DNA from: CAJXVY01 sp965660355
GTDB lineage: Bacteria > Actinomycetota > Actinomycetes > Actinomycetales > Microbacteriaceae
NCBI GenBank assembly: GCA_965660355.1
Contig: CBFHZN010000008.1
Span: 1-51,052 of the forward strand
Length of the DNA: 51,052 nt
Reading direction: 5' to 3'
The notes under the pieces: model-generated
Told to the model about the DNA's origin: nothing
The model's input: the letters and a program-made list of their open reading frames with translations, nothing else
The model's database searches: none
Made by a program: the position numbers and the translations under genes
Shown: piece by piece, positions 15,621 to 23,795 of the stretch
Layout of the letters: every line of letters starts with the position of its first letter
How positions within the stretch are numbered: position 1 is the first letter of the stretch

Positions 15621-16253
15621 CTAGCCTAGGCTAGGCATCAACACGTTGTTGATGACGTGAGCTAACTGGTCATTGCCATCGTTGATGTCTGTTCTTGCAA
15701 GACTTACTCTTGCACTCCAGTAACCACCATAAGAACCGTCAATGCGAATGCTGGTTCCCACCTCAACATTGAGGTCTTGACCCGCAGCGCTATCCAAGGC
15801 TGCACCATCAGCTCCGACTGCTGTCTTTAGATCAATCGCTGGTCCAACAACTACGTGGTGCAGCAAAACTGTCTCAACCGTGTCAATTCCCAGACCTGCA
15901 ACAGCACTGAAAACTGCCTGCTCGCTGATTGTCTGCCAGTCATGCTCACCCATTTGCCAGACCAGCTTACGGAAAGCACCGTCTGTTGGAATGAATGCTG
16001 TGACTGCTGTGTCGGCATCCGCTAGAACACTGACTGCCGATTCTGGTTTTGCCTCCAAGACCGCATTGATGGCTCCGGTCAAGATGTCAAAGTCAGTGTT
16101 GTCTGAATCAAAGGCCTGGTTTGATATGTCCAGAACATCAGCTAGTGATGTTTTGTCATCGTGCTCATCCGCCATTGCTGGGGCTGCGCCAGAAACTGCT
16201 AAAGCGCCGGTAGCTACGATGGCCGCTAGTTTTGCTGATTTACTAAATTTCAT
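15621..16253 (-). CDS. Secreted fasciclin (FAS1) domain protein
   Basis: About 210 residues. A Sec signal peptide (MKFSKSAKLAAIVATGALAV... ending near AMA-DEH) is followed by one FAS1 domain: LTGAINAVLEAKPESAVSVLADADTAVTAFIPTDGAFRKL is the FAS1 H1-like box, VLLHHVVVGPAIDLKTA the YH/H2-like box, and VINNVLMPSL the C-terminal motif. FAS1 proteins mediate adhesion or bind small ligands at the cell surface. ATG at 16253 is chosen because GGAGG lies 5 bp upstream and the signal peptide begins there; a frame-open extension to 16295 lacks a ribosome site. It has its own terminator, so it is probably monocistronic. Confidence 0.88.
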   Translation of the reverse strand: MKFSKSAKLAAIVATGALAVSGAAPAMADEHDDKTSLADVLDISNQAFDSDNTDFDILTGAINAVLEAKPESAVSVLADADTAVTAFIPTDGAFRKLVWQMGEHDWQTISEQAVFSAVAGLGIDTVETVLLHHVVVGPAIDLKTAVGADGAALDSAAGQDLNVEVGTSIRIDGSYGGYWSARVSLARTDINDGNDQLAHVINNVLMPSLG

Positions 16254-16355
16254 GTTTCCTCCAAACGTTTGAAACTTCGTATCAACAGCAACCATCAGGA
16301 TTGACAGCTAATCCGATGTGGAGCGTTTTATCAGAAAATTGTCAGAATGAAGGAC

Positions 16356-16919
16356 TTACGCTCCACTTCCAATATTGGCCAGACCACTCGCTCCATCCAC
16401 TCTCCAACCAAGGTCTGACTCGACCAGTGCATACCTCAGCGCATAGACCTCGGTACCAGCCTCGGTGAAGCGAACATCAATGGTTGCAAGTGGCGCTTCT
16501 GGATAAAAAAGACAGTTATCAAAACTCAGTGTGGAAGAGCTAATAAGTGGTCCATAACTGCCCTGGATGATTTCGATAAAACGATCGAGACTCACAGAGG
16601 ATTGAAATGACTCAGATGCATATGAATAGGCAAGTTCGAAATCCTCAACAGCAAATGACGCTGTTTGGGCATTGATTGTGGTCTCAATACCATTTTGGAT
16701 AACTTGTGAACAATCGATAACTTCAACCTCTGGTTGATTGGGTTCTGGTTCAGTCGAATCTGGGGCCGGAGTCTCTTGCCTGCTCTCAGGTTGTTGTGGC
16801 TGTGGGGTTTCAGAGTTAGAGCCAATACTGCAACCCACCAAAGACAAACTCAATGACAATGCGACTAGAGCCCTAAGCCCTGAGACGAATGTCTTTACTA
16901 AACCCCGACGAGATTTCAT
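16356..16919 (-). CDS. DUF4864-like lipoprotein
   Basis: 187 residues. The lipoprotein signal ends in LVGC (Cys30), followed by a Pro/Glu/Gln-rich linker (35-67). The C-terminal domain (about 70-185) contains FELAYSYASESFQSSVSLDRFIEIIQGSYGPL, resembling the DUF4864 pattern of an A.SFAS..F...F..M..GYP core (an NTF2/cystatin-like fold). Function unknown; an extracellular ligand-binding role is plausible. A truncated duplicate of its last third is at 15155-15388. It lies about 100 bp upstream of the FAS1 gene on the same strand with a gap long enough for a separate promoter. Confidence 0.75.
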   Translation of the reverse strand: MKSRRGLVKTFVSGLRALVALSLSLSLVGCSIGSNSETPQPQQPESRQETPAPDSTEPEPNQPEVEVIDCSQVIQNGIETTINAQTASFAVEDFELAYSYASESFQSSVSLDRFIEIIQGSYGPLISSSTLSFDNCLFYPEAPLATIDVRFTEAGTEVYALRYALVESDLGWRVDGASGLANIGSGA

Positions 16920-16978
16920 TGGTTCAACCTAAAACAATTACGTTCCAAATCAAAAACCAAAAGAATCAAGTTAAAGCG

Positions 16979-17004
16979 AAATCCCCTCCCGGAGGAGGGG
17001 ATTT
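16979..17004 (-). terminator. Hairpin terminator after the alcohol dehydrogenase gene
   Basis: Perfect 11-bp inverted repeat (AAATCCCCTCC at 16979-16989, GGAGGGGATTT at 16994-17004) with a 4-nt loop, 12 bp beyond the dehydrogenase stop. The T-run on the minus strand is short (ATTTCGCTTT), so termination may be partial. Confidence 0.75.
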
Positions 17005-17015
17005 CTGGTGACAGT

Positions 17016-18029
17016 TTAGCGGAAATCAAAAACTAGTCGAGCGTCAACTTTTCCATGCTCAACATCATCAAAATCCTCATTAACGCTTTCCAGCTTTCTG
17101 GATTGACTAATCACCTTGGTTTTTCCCTGGCGGTGAATTTCAAAAACCTCCGCCATGTCTTTTCGGGTTCCAACGATGGATCCCCTGATGGTGATGCCTT
17201 TCAAAACAGTCTGGAAGATTGGCAGGTTCATGTCATTATCGGCAGGGAGTGCAACCATCACCATGGTGCCTCCACGCTTCAAAGAGTTAAACGCTTGCTC
17301 AAACGCTTTCGGAGAAACCGCCAAAACAACTGCCTGGTCTGCTCCACCGAGACTTTGGATGTATTCGATTGGGTCTTGCTCTTTGGCGTTTACGGTGTAA
17401 TCAGCACCAAGCTCTTTGGCAAGTTCCAGCTTGGAATCCAATAGATCCACTGCCACGACAGTTGCGCCCGCAACCTTTGCATACTGCAAGGCAAGGTGAC
17501 CCAGACCACCAATTCCAAACACAGCCACCACATCACTTGGGCGTGTGCCTGCAACCTTCACGGCTTTGTAGGTGGTGACACCCGCACAAGCCAATGGTGC
17601 TGCGTCAATTGGGTCCACTCCATCTGGAACGATTCCGACGTAGTCCGCACTTGCCAATGCATACTCTGCATAAGCACCATCAATTGAGTAACCGCTGTTT
17701 TCTTGAGATTCGCACAGGGTCTCCCAGCCCGAGATGCAGTGTTCGCAGGTTCCGCAAGCCATTCCCAACCAGGGAATCGCAACTCGGTCGCCAACGCTCA
17801 CGCGACTAACACCATCGCCAACCGCTTCAACGATGCCAATTCCCTCGTGCCCAGGAATGAATGGAAGACTGGGCTTCACTGGCCAGTCGCCCTTCCATGC
17901 GTGGATATCTGTGTGACAAAGACCAGAGGTCTCCATTTTCACCAAAACCTGGCCTGCGCCTGGTGTTGGGATGTCTTGATCAACTATCTTTAGTGGAGCT
18001 CCAAACTCCTCTACTATTGCTGCTTTCAT
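17016..18029 (-). CDS. adhP: Zinc-dependent alcohol dehydrogenase (AdhP type)
   Basis: 337 residues, full length for the medium-chain dehydrogenase family. Catalytic zinc ligands are in SGLCHTDIH and PGHEGIG. The structural zinc loop CGTCEHCISGWETLC has all four cysteines. The Rossmann motif GIGGLGHLALQYAK follows. It interconverts primary alcohols and aldehydes with NAD(H). An AAAGGAG site lies 7 bp before the ATG. It is divergent from glpK across a 337-bp gap; a role in glycerol or aldehyde metabolism is possible but not shown. Confidence 0.93.
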   Translation of the reverse strand: MKAAIVEEFGAPLKIVDQDIPTPGAGQVLVKMETSGLCHTDIHAWKGDWPVKPSLPFIPGHEGIGIVEAVGDGVSRVSVGDRVAIPWLGMACGTCEHCISGWETLCESQENSGYSIDGAYAEYALASADYVGIVPDGVDPIDAAPLACAGVTTYKAVKVAGTRPSDVVAVFGIGGLGHLALQYAKVAGATVVAVDLLDSKLELAKELGADYTVNAKEQDPIEYIQSLGGADQAVVLAVSPKAFEQAFNSLKRGGTMVMVALPADNDMNLPIFQTVLKGITIRGSIVGTRKDMAEVFEIHRQGKTKVISQSRKLESVNEDFDDVEHGKVDARLVFDFR

Positions 18030-18366
18030 TACCCACTCCTTTCAAGAGCCAATTGTTAAGTGAGTAATTTCCACACTAAGAAAAAAATTAAATCTAAAAA
18101 TCAGGTTTTCAAACTGTTCAGAAAATTATCAGGAAGTTAATGGTTGATGCTGTCCCAAATAGCATGTCGAGACTTCGCTGAAACTGCTCTCAGTTATGCC
18201 ACAGTTTTTTCATTCAGGGAAAATTCCCACGATAAGTATTAGAAATTCCCAACACAAGAGGCGTTTCACTTTAGAGCTCACAGTAATTGCACGTTTTCCC
18301 AGCCCAATTAGGCTCACTAAAAACTAAACTCTTTATTGGACAAAGTAGTCATCTGAGAGGTTTGAG
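18030..18366. other. 337-bp divergent intergenic region between adhP and glpK
   Basis: No open frame with a credible start. It holds the ribosome sites of both flanking genes, an AT-rich stretch near adhP, an inverted repeat GGGAA-AA-TTCCC at 18218-18229, and at 18287-18296 a 10-bp match (reverse strand AAACGTGCAA) to half of the palindrome next to glpD. No riboswitch fold was recognised. Confidence 0.6.
18287..18296 (-). promoter_or_regulatory. Half-site of the putative SorC/GlpR operator upstream of glpK
   Basis: AAACGTGCAA on the minus strand is identical to 28631-28640 in the palindrome between glpD and its regulator. It lies about 70 bp before the glpK start, suggesting that one regulator may control both units. 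A 10-bp match alone could be chance. Confidence 0.4.
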
Positions 18367-19866
18367 TTGAGCGAGTACGTAATAGCCATTGATCAGGGAA
18401 CAACCAGCACTAGATCAATCGTTTTCAACCCAGAAGGAGAAATAGTCTCCACGGGACAACTTGAGCACAAACAAATCATGACTCAACCGGGTTGGGTTGA
18501 GCACAATCCAGATGAAATCTGGTCCAACACCAGAGAAGCTGTCGGACAGGCGCTGACAAGAGCAAACCTCACCAGACATCAAATAAGCGCTATCGGAATA
18601 ACCAACCAAAGAGAGACAACTGTTGTTTGGGATAAAAACACAGGTCTTCCGGTCTATAACGCAATTGTTTGGCAGGACACCCGAACCCAAGAAATCGTAG
18701 ATCGGCTAGCTCAAGACGGAGGCGTGAACCGCTTCAAGTCAAAAACTGGCCTCCCACTTGCTCCTTATTTCTCGGCCACCAAAATAGTTTGGATTTTAGA
18801 AAACGTTGCAGGGGTCAGAGAAAAAGCAGAAAGTGGCGAGCTCTTATTTGGAACTACAGACACTTGGCTTTTGTGGAACCTAACCGGTGGCAAAGATGGC
18901 GGTGTTCACAAAACTGATGTAACCAACGCCTCCCGAACAATGCTTATGGATTTAGAAACGCTGCAATGGGATGAGGAGCTTTTGAAAGCTTTCAACATCC
19001 CCAAAGAAATGCTTCCAGAGATTCAACCCTCGGTGAGTGAGTTTGGGACAGTGGAGAGCAATAACCTCCTTCGCGAGGTAAAGATAACTGGAATTCTTGG
19101 GGACCAGCAAGCAGCCACTTTTGGTCAGACTGCTTTTGAAAAAGGTGAATCTAAAAACACCTACGGCACCGGAAACTTCCTAATCGTGAATACCGGTAAC
19201 CAGGTAGTGGAATCAATTAACGGGCTTATCAGCACTGTCTGCTATCAAATCGAGGGTGAGAAACCGGTTTATGCCCTGGAGGGCTCAATTGCAGTGACCG
19301 GCTCCCTGGTTCAGTGGCTAAGAGACAACCTGGGCATGATAAAAGAATCGGCAGAGGTTGAGCAATTGGCAAAAGGTGTCGAAGATAACGGTGGGGCTTA
19401 TTTCGTGCCAGCTTTCAGTGGATTATTTGCTCCTCACTGGAGACCGGATGCCAGGGGTGTGCTAGTTGGGCTTACCCGTTATATCCACAAAGGCCACATC
19501 GCCAGGGCAGCTTTGGAAGCCACCGCGTTTCAAACTGCAGAGGTTCTAACCGCTGCCAGTAATGATGCGGGCATCGGTTTTGGTGAGCTTCGGGTTGATG
19601 GTGGCATGGTCAAAAACGACACCTTGATGCAATTCCAAGCAGATATTTTGGATATTCCAGTTGTCAGGCCAAAGGTCATCGAAACCACAGCTCTGGGTGC
19701 TGCCTACGCTGCTGGTCTGCAGGTGGGGTTCTGGAAAAGTCTTGATGAACTTCGAGAGATTTGGCAGGTAGGTGGCGAATGGAAACCACAGATGACCACC
19801 GAGCGTCGAAAAGAGCTTTTGGCCAATTGGGATAAAGCGGTTGAGCGCACCCTGAACTGGGCTTAA
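18367..19866 (+). CDS. glpK: Glycerol kinase
   Basis: 499 residues, full length. FGGY-family signatures are complete: IAIDQGTTSTRSIVF (ATP phosphate loop), GWVEHNPDEIW, GITNQRETTVVWDKNTG, NAIVWQDTRT, FGTTDTWLLWNLTGG, GDQQAATFGQ, and APHWRPDARGVLVGLTRY. It phosphorylates glycerol to sn-glycerol 3-phosphate in the cytoplasm. TTG start with GAGAGG upstream. It overlaps the convergent aldo/keto reductase stop by 4 bp. In rhizobial glycerol clusters glpK ends the ABC operon; here it lies next to it on the opposite strand. Confidence 0.96.
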   Translation: MSEYVIAIDQGTTSTRSIVFNPEGEIVSTGQLEHKQIMTQPGWVEHNPDEIWSNTREAVGQALTRANLTRHQISAIGITNQRETTVVWDKNTGLPVYNAIVWQDTRTQEIVDRLAQDGGVNRFKSKTGLPLAPYFSATKIVWILENVAGVREKAESGELLFGTTDTWLLWNLTGGKDGGVHKTDVTNASRTMLMDLETLQWDEELLKAFNIPKEMLPEIQPSVSEFGTVESNNLLREVKITGILGDQQAATFGQTAFEKGESKNTYGTGNFLIVNTGNQVVESINGLISTVCYQIEGEKPVYALEGSIAVTGSLVQWLRDNLGMIKESAEVEQLAKGVEDNGGAYFVPAFSGLFAPHWRPDARGVLVGLTRYIHKGHIARAALEATAFQTAEVLTAASNDAGIGFGELRVDGGMVKNDTLMQFQADILDIPVVRPKVIETTALGAAYAAGLQVGFWKSLDELREIWQVGGEWKPQMTTERRKELLANWDKAVERTLNWA

Positions 19867-20678
19867 TTTCGATCCTCTGGATCAACACCTGTTCGATATC
19901 CACGATCCAAGGAGCTGATCGCTTTCATTTCATGTTCACCTAGTTCAAAGCCAAACACATCAAAGTTTTCAGAAATTCTGTGTTTTGAATTTGATTTAGG
20001 GATCACTGAACTGCCAATTTGAATGTGCCATCTAATAATCAACTGAGCAACGCTCACTCCCCTGGATTCGGCAAGCTTCAAAACTGTCGGTTCTTCCAGC
20101 AGCTGACCTCTAGCAAGGGGTGACCAAGACTGGGTAACGATTCCATGGCTTGTGTGAAACTCGCGCAAATTTTTCTGAATCAACCAAGGGTGCAACTCAA
20201 CCTGATTGATAACCGGATACTCATCAAACTCGTCAAAGATTCTTTGCAGGTGGTGAGTGTGAAAATTACTAACCCCAAGTGAGCGAATCAGGCCTTGCTC
20301 ACGAAGTTCAACCATGGCCCGCCAAGAGTCAATGTATAGATCTCTTTTTGGAGCGGGCCAGTGAATCATGTAGCTATCTAGGTAATCCAAGCCCATTAGC
20401 TCCAATGACTTATGAAAAGCATCTTTGGTCTTTTGATACCCAAGATCTTCAAGCCAAAACTTGCTGGTTGCAAAAATTTCCTCTCGAGGGATTCCGCTTT
20501 CCCTGATTGCCTTTCCAGCTTGTGCTTCATTTTCATAAAAGGATGCACCATCAATCAATCGGTATCCAACCTCTAAAGCGTGTGAAACCAAGGCCTCAGT
20601 TTTATCGGCTGGAACTTTATACAATCCAAGACCAATTTCAGGCAGATAATCACCGCTTGAAAGAAATAAACCGTTCAT
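19863..20678 (-). CDS. Aldo/keto reductase
   Basis: 271 residues. Typical AKR (2,5-diketo-gluconate reductase group) sequence: GLGLYKVPADKTEALVSHALEVGYRLIDGASFYENE with catalytic Asp and Tyr, SKFWLEDLGY with the catalytic Lys, and SYMIHWP with the catalytic His; LGVSNFHTHHLQRI and NQVELHPW are conserved. It is an NADPH-dependent carbonyl reductase. Ribosome site AGGAG before the ATG. Placed between glpK and the glycerol importer operon, so a glyceraldehyde or dihydroxyacetone substrate is plausible but unproven. Confidence 0.9.
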   Translation of the reverse strand: MNGLFLSSGDYLPEIGLGLYKVPADKTEALVSHALEVGYRLIDGASFYENEAQAGKAIRESGIPREEIFATSKFWLEDLGYQKTKDAFHKSLELMGLDYLDSYMIHWPAPKRDLYIDSWRAMVELREQGLIRSLGVSNFHTHHLQRIFDEFDEYPVINQVELHPWLIQKNLREFHTSHGIVTQSWSPLARGQLLEEPTVLKLAESRGVSVAQLIIRWHIQIGSSVIPKSNSKHRISENFDVFGFELGEHEMKAISSLDRGYRTGVDPEDRN

Positions 20679-20698
20679 TCAAATCACTCCTGTTAAGG

Positions 20699-20736
20699 GC
20701 AAACTACCCAGTCCCCCTAGGGACTGGGTAGTTTGC
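20699..20736 (-). terminator. 17-bp perfect stem-loop ending the glycerol ABC operon
   Basis: Arms 20699-20715 and 20720-20736 are perfectly complementary over 17 bp with a 4-nt loop, 18 bp beyond the glpV stop. No T-run follows on either strand. It probably acts as a 3' stability element or a Rho-assisted terminator, and resembles the hairpin after pstS. Confidence 0.75.
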
Positions 20737-20753
20737 ATGATGGTTATCGAGGC

Positions 20754-22562
20754 TTAGCCTGCTGCCTGCCAACGTGACACTAGGTCATCGTATGGCACGG
20801 TCTCAGGGGTCTCATCCTCGTTGGCCAGTGCTGGCACTGGAGCACCTGGCTGGTCATACCAGTACTGGGCGTCGCGTTCTTCATTTAGCTCAACGCCACA
20901 CTCTCCACCGGAGCCGGCTCTTTCAAGCCTTGCCAGAACTTCGTCCTGAGCCTCTGCTAGAGAATCCATCGCTTCTTGAGCAGTGGCTTCACCTGCAGCT
21001 GCCTGTCCGACATTTGCCCACCAAAGCTGAGCAAGTGCTGGGTAGTCAGGAACGTTGGTTCCGGTTGGTGTCCAGTTGACACGGTCTGGTGAGCGGTAGA
21101 ACTCGACCAATCCACCGTAACGATATGCGTTCTCGGTGAAGTAGTCAGCATTGATTGTGCTGTCACGAATGAAGGTCAATCCAGCAATGCTCTTGTCTAC
21201 GTCAACAGTCTTTGAGGTAACGAACTGAGCGTATAGCCATGCTGCGTTTCGCTTATCCTCATCGGCGTGGTTCATGAATGTCCATGATCCAACATCCTGG
21301 TAGCCAAGCTTCTTGCCGTCTTCCCAGTAAGCGCCGTGGGGGCTAGGAGCCATTCTCCACTTTGGATTTCCATCCTCATCGTTTACAGGAAGTGAGGGAT
21401 CGCTGGCACTAGCGGTGAACACTGTGTACCAGAAGATCTGCTGAGCAATCTGTCCCTGTCCAACAACTGGGCCTGACTCACTGAAGTCCATTCCCTGCGC
21501 TGTTGGTGGAGCATAGTCAAACCAGTCAAGGTATTTCTGCAGTGCATAAACAGAAGCTGGTCCGTTTACGTCACCACCGCGGGAAACACTTGATCCAGCA
21601 GGCTTACATCCCTCAACACGAATACCCCACTCATCAACTGGCAAACCGTTTGGAGTTCCTTTGATGGTGTCACCGTTTCCGGCCATTGACAGCCATGCAT
21701 CGGTGAAGCGCCATCCAAGGGATGGGTCTTTCTTGCCGTAGTCCATGTGACCGAAGACCTCTTCGCCATCGATGGTTCCATCACCATTTACCTTGTTGGT
21801 GAAGAAGTCAGCAATCTGCTCATAAGCGGTCCAGTTCACTGGAACACCCAGTTCATAGCCATACTCATCTTCAAACTGCTGCTTGATGTCTTCGTCGTTG
21901 AACCAGTCGTAGCGGAACCAATATAGGTTTGCAAACTGCTGGTCAGGTAGCTGGTACAAAACATCATCAGCACCGGTGGTGAAATCAATGCCAATGAAGT
22001 CATCGAGATCCAGTGTTGGTGAAACATAAGCCGAATCGAAATCATCGATTGGGTGAACATAGTCACCACGCTGGTGGGTTCCAATCAAGTCTGAGTCATT
22101 CACGTAACCGTCATAAATTGAGTTACGGGTTTGGATTTCAGTCTGCAGACGCTCAATGACATCACCCTCACCAATTAGGTCGTGTGTGACCTTGATACCG
22201 GTGATGTCTTCGAATGCCTGAGTCAAAACATTTGACTCATACTCGTGAGGGGCGATGGTTTCAGAAACAACTGAGATTTCCATGCCATCGAACTCCTCGG
22301 CAGCATCAATGAACCACTGCATCTCTGCAAGTGCTTCTTCTCTGCTGAGCGTGGTGTTTTCAAACTCTTGGTCTAACCACTGCTCTGCTCTTTCGATTTT
22401 GGTCTCACCGGTGGCTTCAACGGTGGAGCCTCCGTCGCTTGAGCCAGAGTCAGCGTCACCTTCATCGGTGGCTCCTCCAGCACAAGCGGTAGCCAAGAAA
22501 ACAAGGGAGGTTGACATAGCCACTGCCCCCATTAACTTGCGCTTGTTATGCTTTTTTAACAT
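20754..22562 (-). CDS. glpV: Glycerol ABC transporter substrate-binding lipoprotein (GlpV type)
   Basis: 602 residues. Basic N-terminus, then a lipoprotein signal ending in TAC (Cys27), a Gly/Ser/Asp linker, and a very large family-1-like solute-binding domain (YQLPDQQFANLYWFRYDWF, GEEVFGHMDYGKKDPSLGWRFTDAWLSMAGNG, MAPSPHGAYW). Its size and position after a DUF2160 protein match GlpV of the rhizobial glycerol importer. ATG at 22562 is preferred over upstream in-frame starts because GGAAAG sits 6 bp before it and the signal peptide starts there. Two hairpins precede it, probably raising its level relative to the permeases. Confidence 0.85.
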   Translation of the reverse strand: MLKKHNKRKLMGAVAMSTSLVFLATACAGGATDEGDADSGSSDGGSTVEATGETKIERAEQWLDQEFENTTLSREEALAEMQWFIDAAEEFDGMEISVVSETIAPHEYESNVLTQAFEDITGIKVTHDLIGEGDVIERLQTEIQTRNSIYDGYVNDSDLIGTHQRGDYVHPIDDFDSAYVSPTLDLDDFIGIDFTTGADDVLYQLPDQQFANLYWFRYDWFNDEDIKQQFEDEYGYELGVPVNWTAYEQIADFFTNKVNGDGTIDGEEVFGHMDYGKKDPSLGWRFTDAWLSMAGNGDTIKGTPNGLPVDEWGIRVEGCKPAGSSVSRGGDVNGPASVYALQKYLDWFDYAPPTAQGMDFSESGPVVGQGQIAQQIFWYTVFTASASDPSLPVNDEDGNPKWRMAPSPHGAYWEDGKKLGYQDVGSWTFMNHADEDKRNAAWLYAQFVTSKTVDVDKSIAGLTFIRDSTINADYFTENAYRYGGLVEFYRSPDRVNWTPTGTNVPDYPALAQLWWANVGQAAAGEATAQEAMDSLAEAQDEVLARLERAGSGGECGVELNEERDAQYWYDQPGAPVPALANEDETPETVPYDDLVSRWQAAG

Positions 22563-22581
22563 AGCTTTCCTTTCGCTAATC

Positions 22582-22604
22582 CTCGAGAGCCACACACTCT
22601 CGAG
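22582..22604 (-). promoter_or_regulatory. Stem-loop just upstream of glpV
   Basis: CTCGAGAG and CTCTCGAG form a perfect 8-bp stem with a 7-nt loop, 20 bp before the glpV start. Likely a 5' stabilising element on a processed glpV mRNA. Confidence 0.6.
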
Positions 22605-22606
22605 CC

Positions 22607-22633
22607 AAGGCCCCCCAGTAATGCGGGGGCCTT
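22607..22633 (-). promoter_or_regulatory. GC-rich stem-loop between glpU and glpV
   Basis: AAGGCCCCC and GGGGGCCTT form a perfect 9-bp stem with a 9-nt loop, 33-59 bp downstream of the glpU stop. It lacks a T-run on the minus strand, so it looks like an intercistronic processing or attenuation element, in tandem with the neighbouring hairpin. Confidence 0.65.
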
Positions 22634-22665
22634 TTGGGTTCGGCAGCGCCCAACCCAAGCCTTGT

Positions 22666-22941
22666 CTATCCCCATTTCAGGATCACTCCTGAAACAGCTG
22701 CTGCTCCTATCGCCACATAAAGCGCATTCGCTCCTTCTATCCCAAAAGAAATTACATTCACAAATGCGAAGGCCAAAAGGGCAATATAAAGTCTGTCTCC
22801 CCTATCTGTAACGACTCGCAGGAAACCCTTTCTGCGATGAGGAGGGCGCAGATGGCCCCAAATGGTCATTCCTGTGATCATCAGAAAGACACCGATAAAT
22901 ACGATTGCCACCGGAGTGGTCCAATACATCCAGCTGAGCAT
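22666..22941 (-). CDS. glpU: DUF2160-type small membrane protein of the glycerol importer (GlpU)
   Basis: 91 residues. Three membrane helices: TPVAIVFIGVFLMITGMTIW, then a basic loop with HLRPPHRRKGFLRVVTDRGDRL, then YIALLAFAFVNVISFGI and a last helix ending VILKWG. The pattern agrees with the DUF2160 protein found between permease and binding protein genes in rhizobial glp clusters; its role is not established. ATG at 22941, 2 bp after the glpQ stop, is chosen because an upstream in-frame extension would overlap glpQ by over 100 bp. GGGAAGGG in the end of glpQ serves as ribosome site. Confidence 0.82.
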   Translation of the reverse strand: MLSWMYWTTPVAIVFIGVFLMITGMTIWGHLRPPHRRKGFLRVVTDRGDRLYIALLAFAFVNVISFGIEGANALYVAIGAAAVSGVILKWG

Positions 22942-22943
22942 AA

Positions 22944-23795
22944 TTACACCCTTCCCAACGCGAATCCCTTGGCGATGTAATTCCTCACAAACCAGATCAC
23001 AATCACACCGGGGATAATTGTCATGACCCCAGCTGCACTCAAAAGCGACCAATCCACTCCACTGGCAGTCACCGTTCTGGTCATCTGCACAGCAATTGGC
23101 TTTGCCTCGGTGGCGGTGATGGTTCTAGCTATCAGCAATTCCACCCAACTGAACATGAACATAAAGAATGCGGTGACTCCAATTCCCGAGCGAATCATTG
23201 GTATGAATACCGTCACGAAGAATCTTGGGAAGCTGTAGCCATCGATTTCTGCAATCTCATCCAACTGTCTTGGAACATTTGACATGAAGCCCTCCAAGAT
23301 CCAAACAGCCAATGGCACATTGAAAAGCATGTGAGCGATTGCAACACCCAGGTGGGTGTCAAACAGTCCGACCGCTTGATACATCTGGAAAAACGGAAGT
23401 AAGAACACAGCTGGTGGGGCCATTCTGTTGGTCAGCAACCAGAAAAACAGGTGCTTATCTCCACTGAAGGTGAATCGACTGAAAGCATAGGCAGCGGGCA
23501 AAGCGATCAGAACCGATAGCACCATGTTCATGCTGGTGTAGATAATTGAGTTCATGTAGCTACCGAACCAAGTTGGATCGGTGAAAAAGGTTATCCAGCC
23601 GTCAAAGCTGATTCTTGAGGGGATAATCTCAAACTTGGACAAAATATCGTTGTTGTCACGAAGTGACATCGATACCAGCCAGACAACCGGGATTGACCAG
23701 GCGAACATCAAAAACCAGAACAGCCATGAAACCCAGGCTGCTGATTTAGGCCCGACCTGCATCTTCTGAGCCCTGGCCTTTACTGGAGCGCTCAT
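22944..23795 (-). CDS. glpQ: Glycerol ABC transporter permease (GlpQ type)
   Basis: 283 residues, six helices, MalG-like. The EAA loop LDEIAEIDGYSFPRFFVTVFIPMIRSGIGV is clear, and NRMAPPAVFLLPFF and FNVPLAVWILEGF match sugar-type permeases of the CUT1 group. It forms the translocation pore with GlpP. It overlaps the glpP stop by 4 bp (ATGA). The symbol follows the rhizobial scheme and should not be confused with E. coli glpQ phosphodiesterase. Confidence 0.88.
   Translation of the reverse strand: MSAPVKARAQKMQVGPKSAAWVSWLFWFLMFAWSIPVVWLVSMSLRDNNDILSKFEIIPSRISFDGWITFFTDPTWFGSYMNSIIYTSMNMVLSVLIALPAAYAFSRFTFSGDKHLFFWLLTNRMAPPAVFLLPFFQMYQAVGLFDTHLGVAIAHMLFNVPLAVWILEGFMSNVPRQLDEIAEIDGYSFPRFFVTVFIPMIRSGIGVTAFFMFMFSWVELLIARTITATEAKPIAVQMTRTVTASGVDWSLLSAAGVMTIIPGVIVIWFVRNYIAKGFALGRV

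Noticed and set aside
18030..18366. A riboswitch or small RNA upstream of glpK
   Set aside because: No conserved aptamer-like core or strong terminator/antiterminator pair could be recognised.
22942..23052. N-terminal extension of GlpU into glpQ
   Set aside because: Would overlap glpQ by over 100 bp; the extension is polar and Cys-rich and unlike the DUF2160 family, and a good start exists at 22941.
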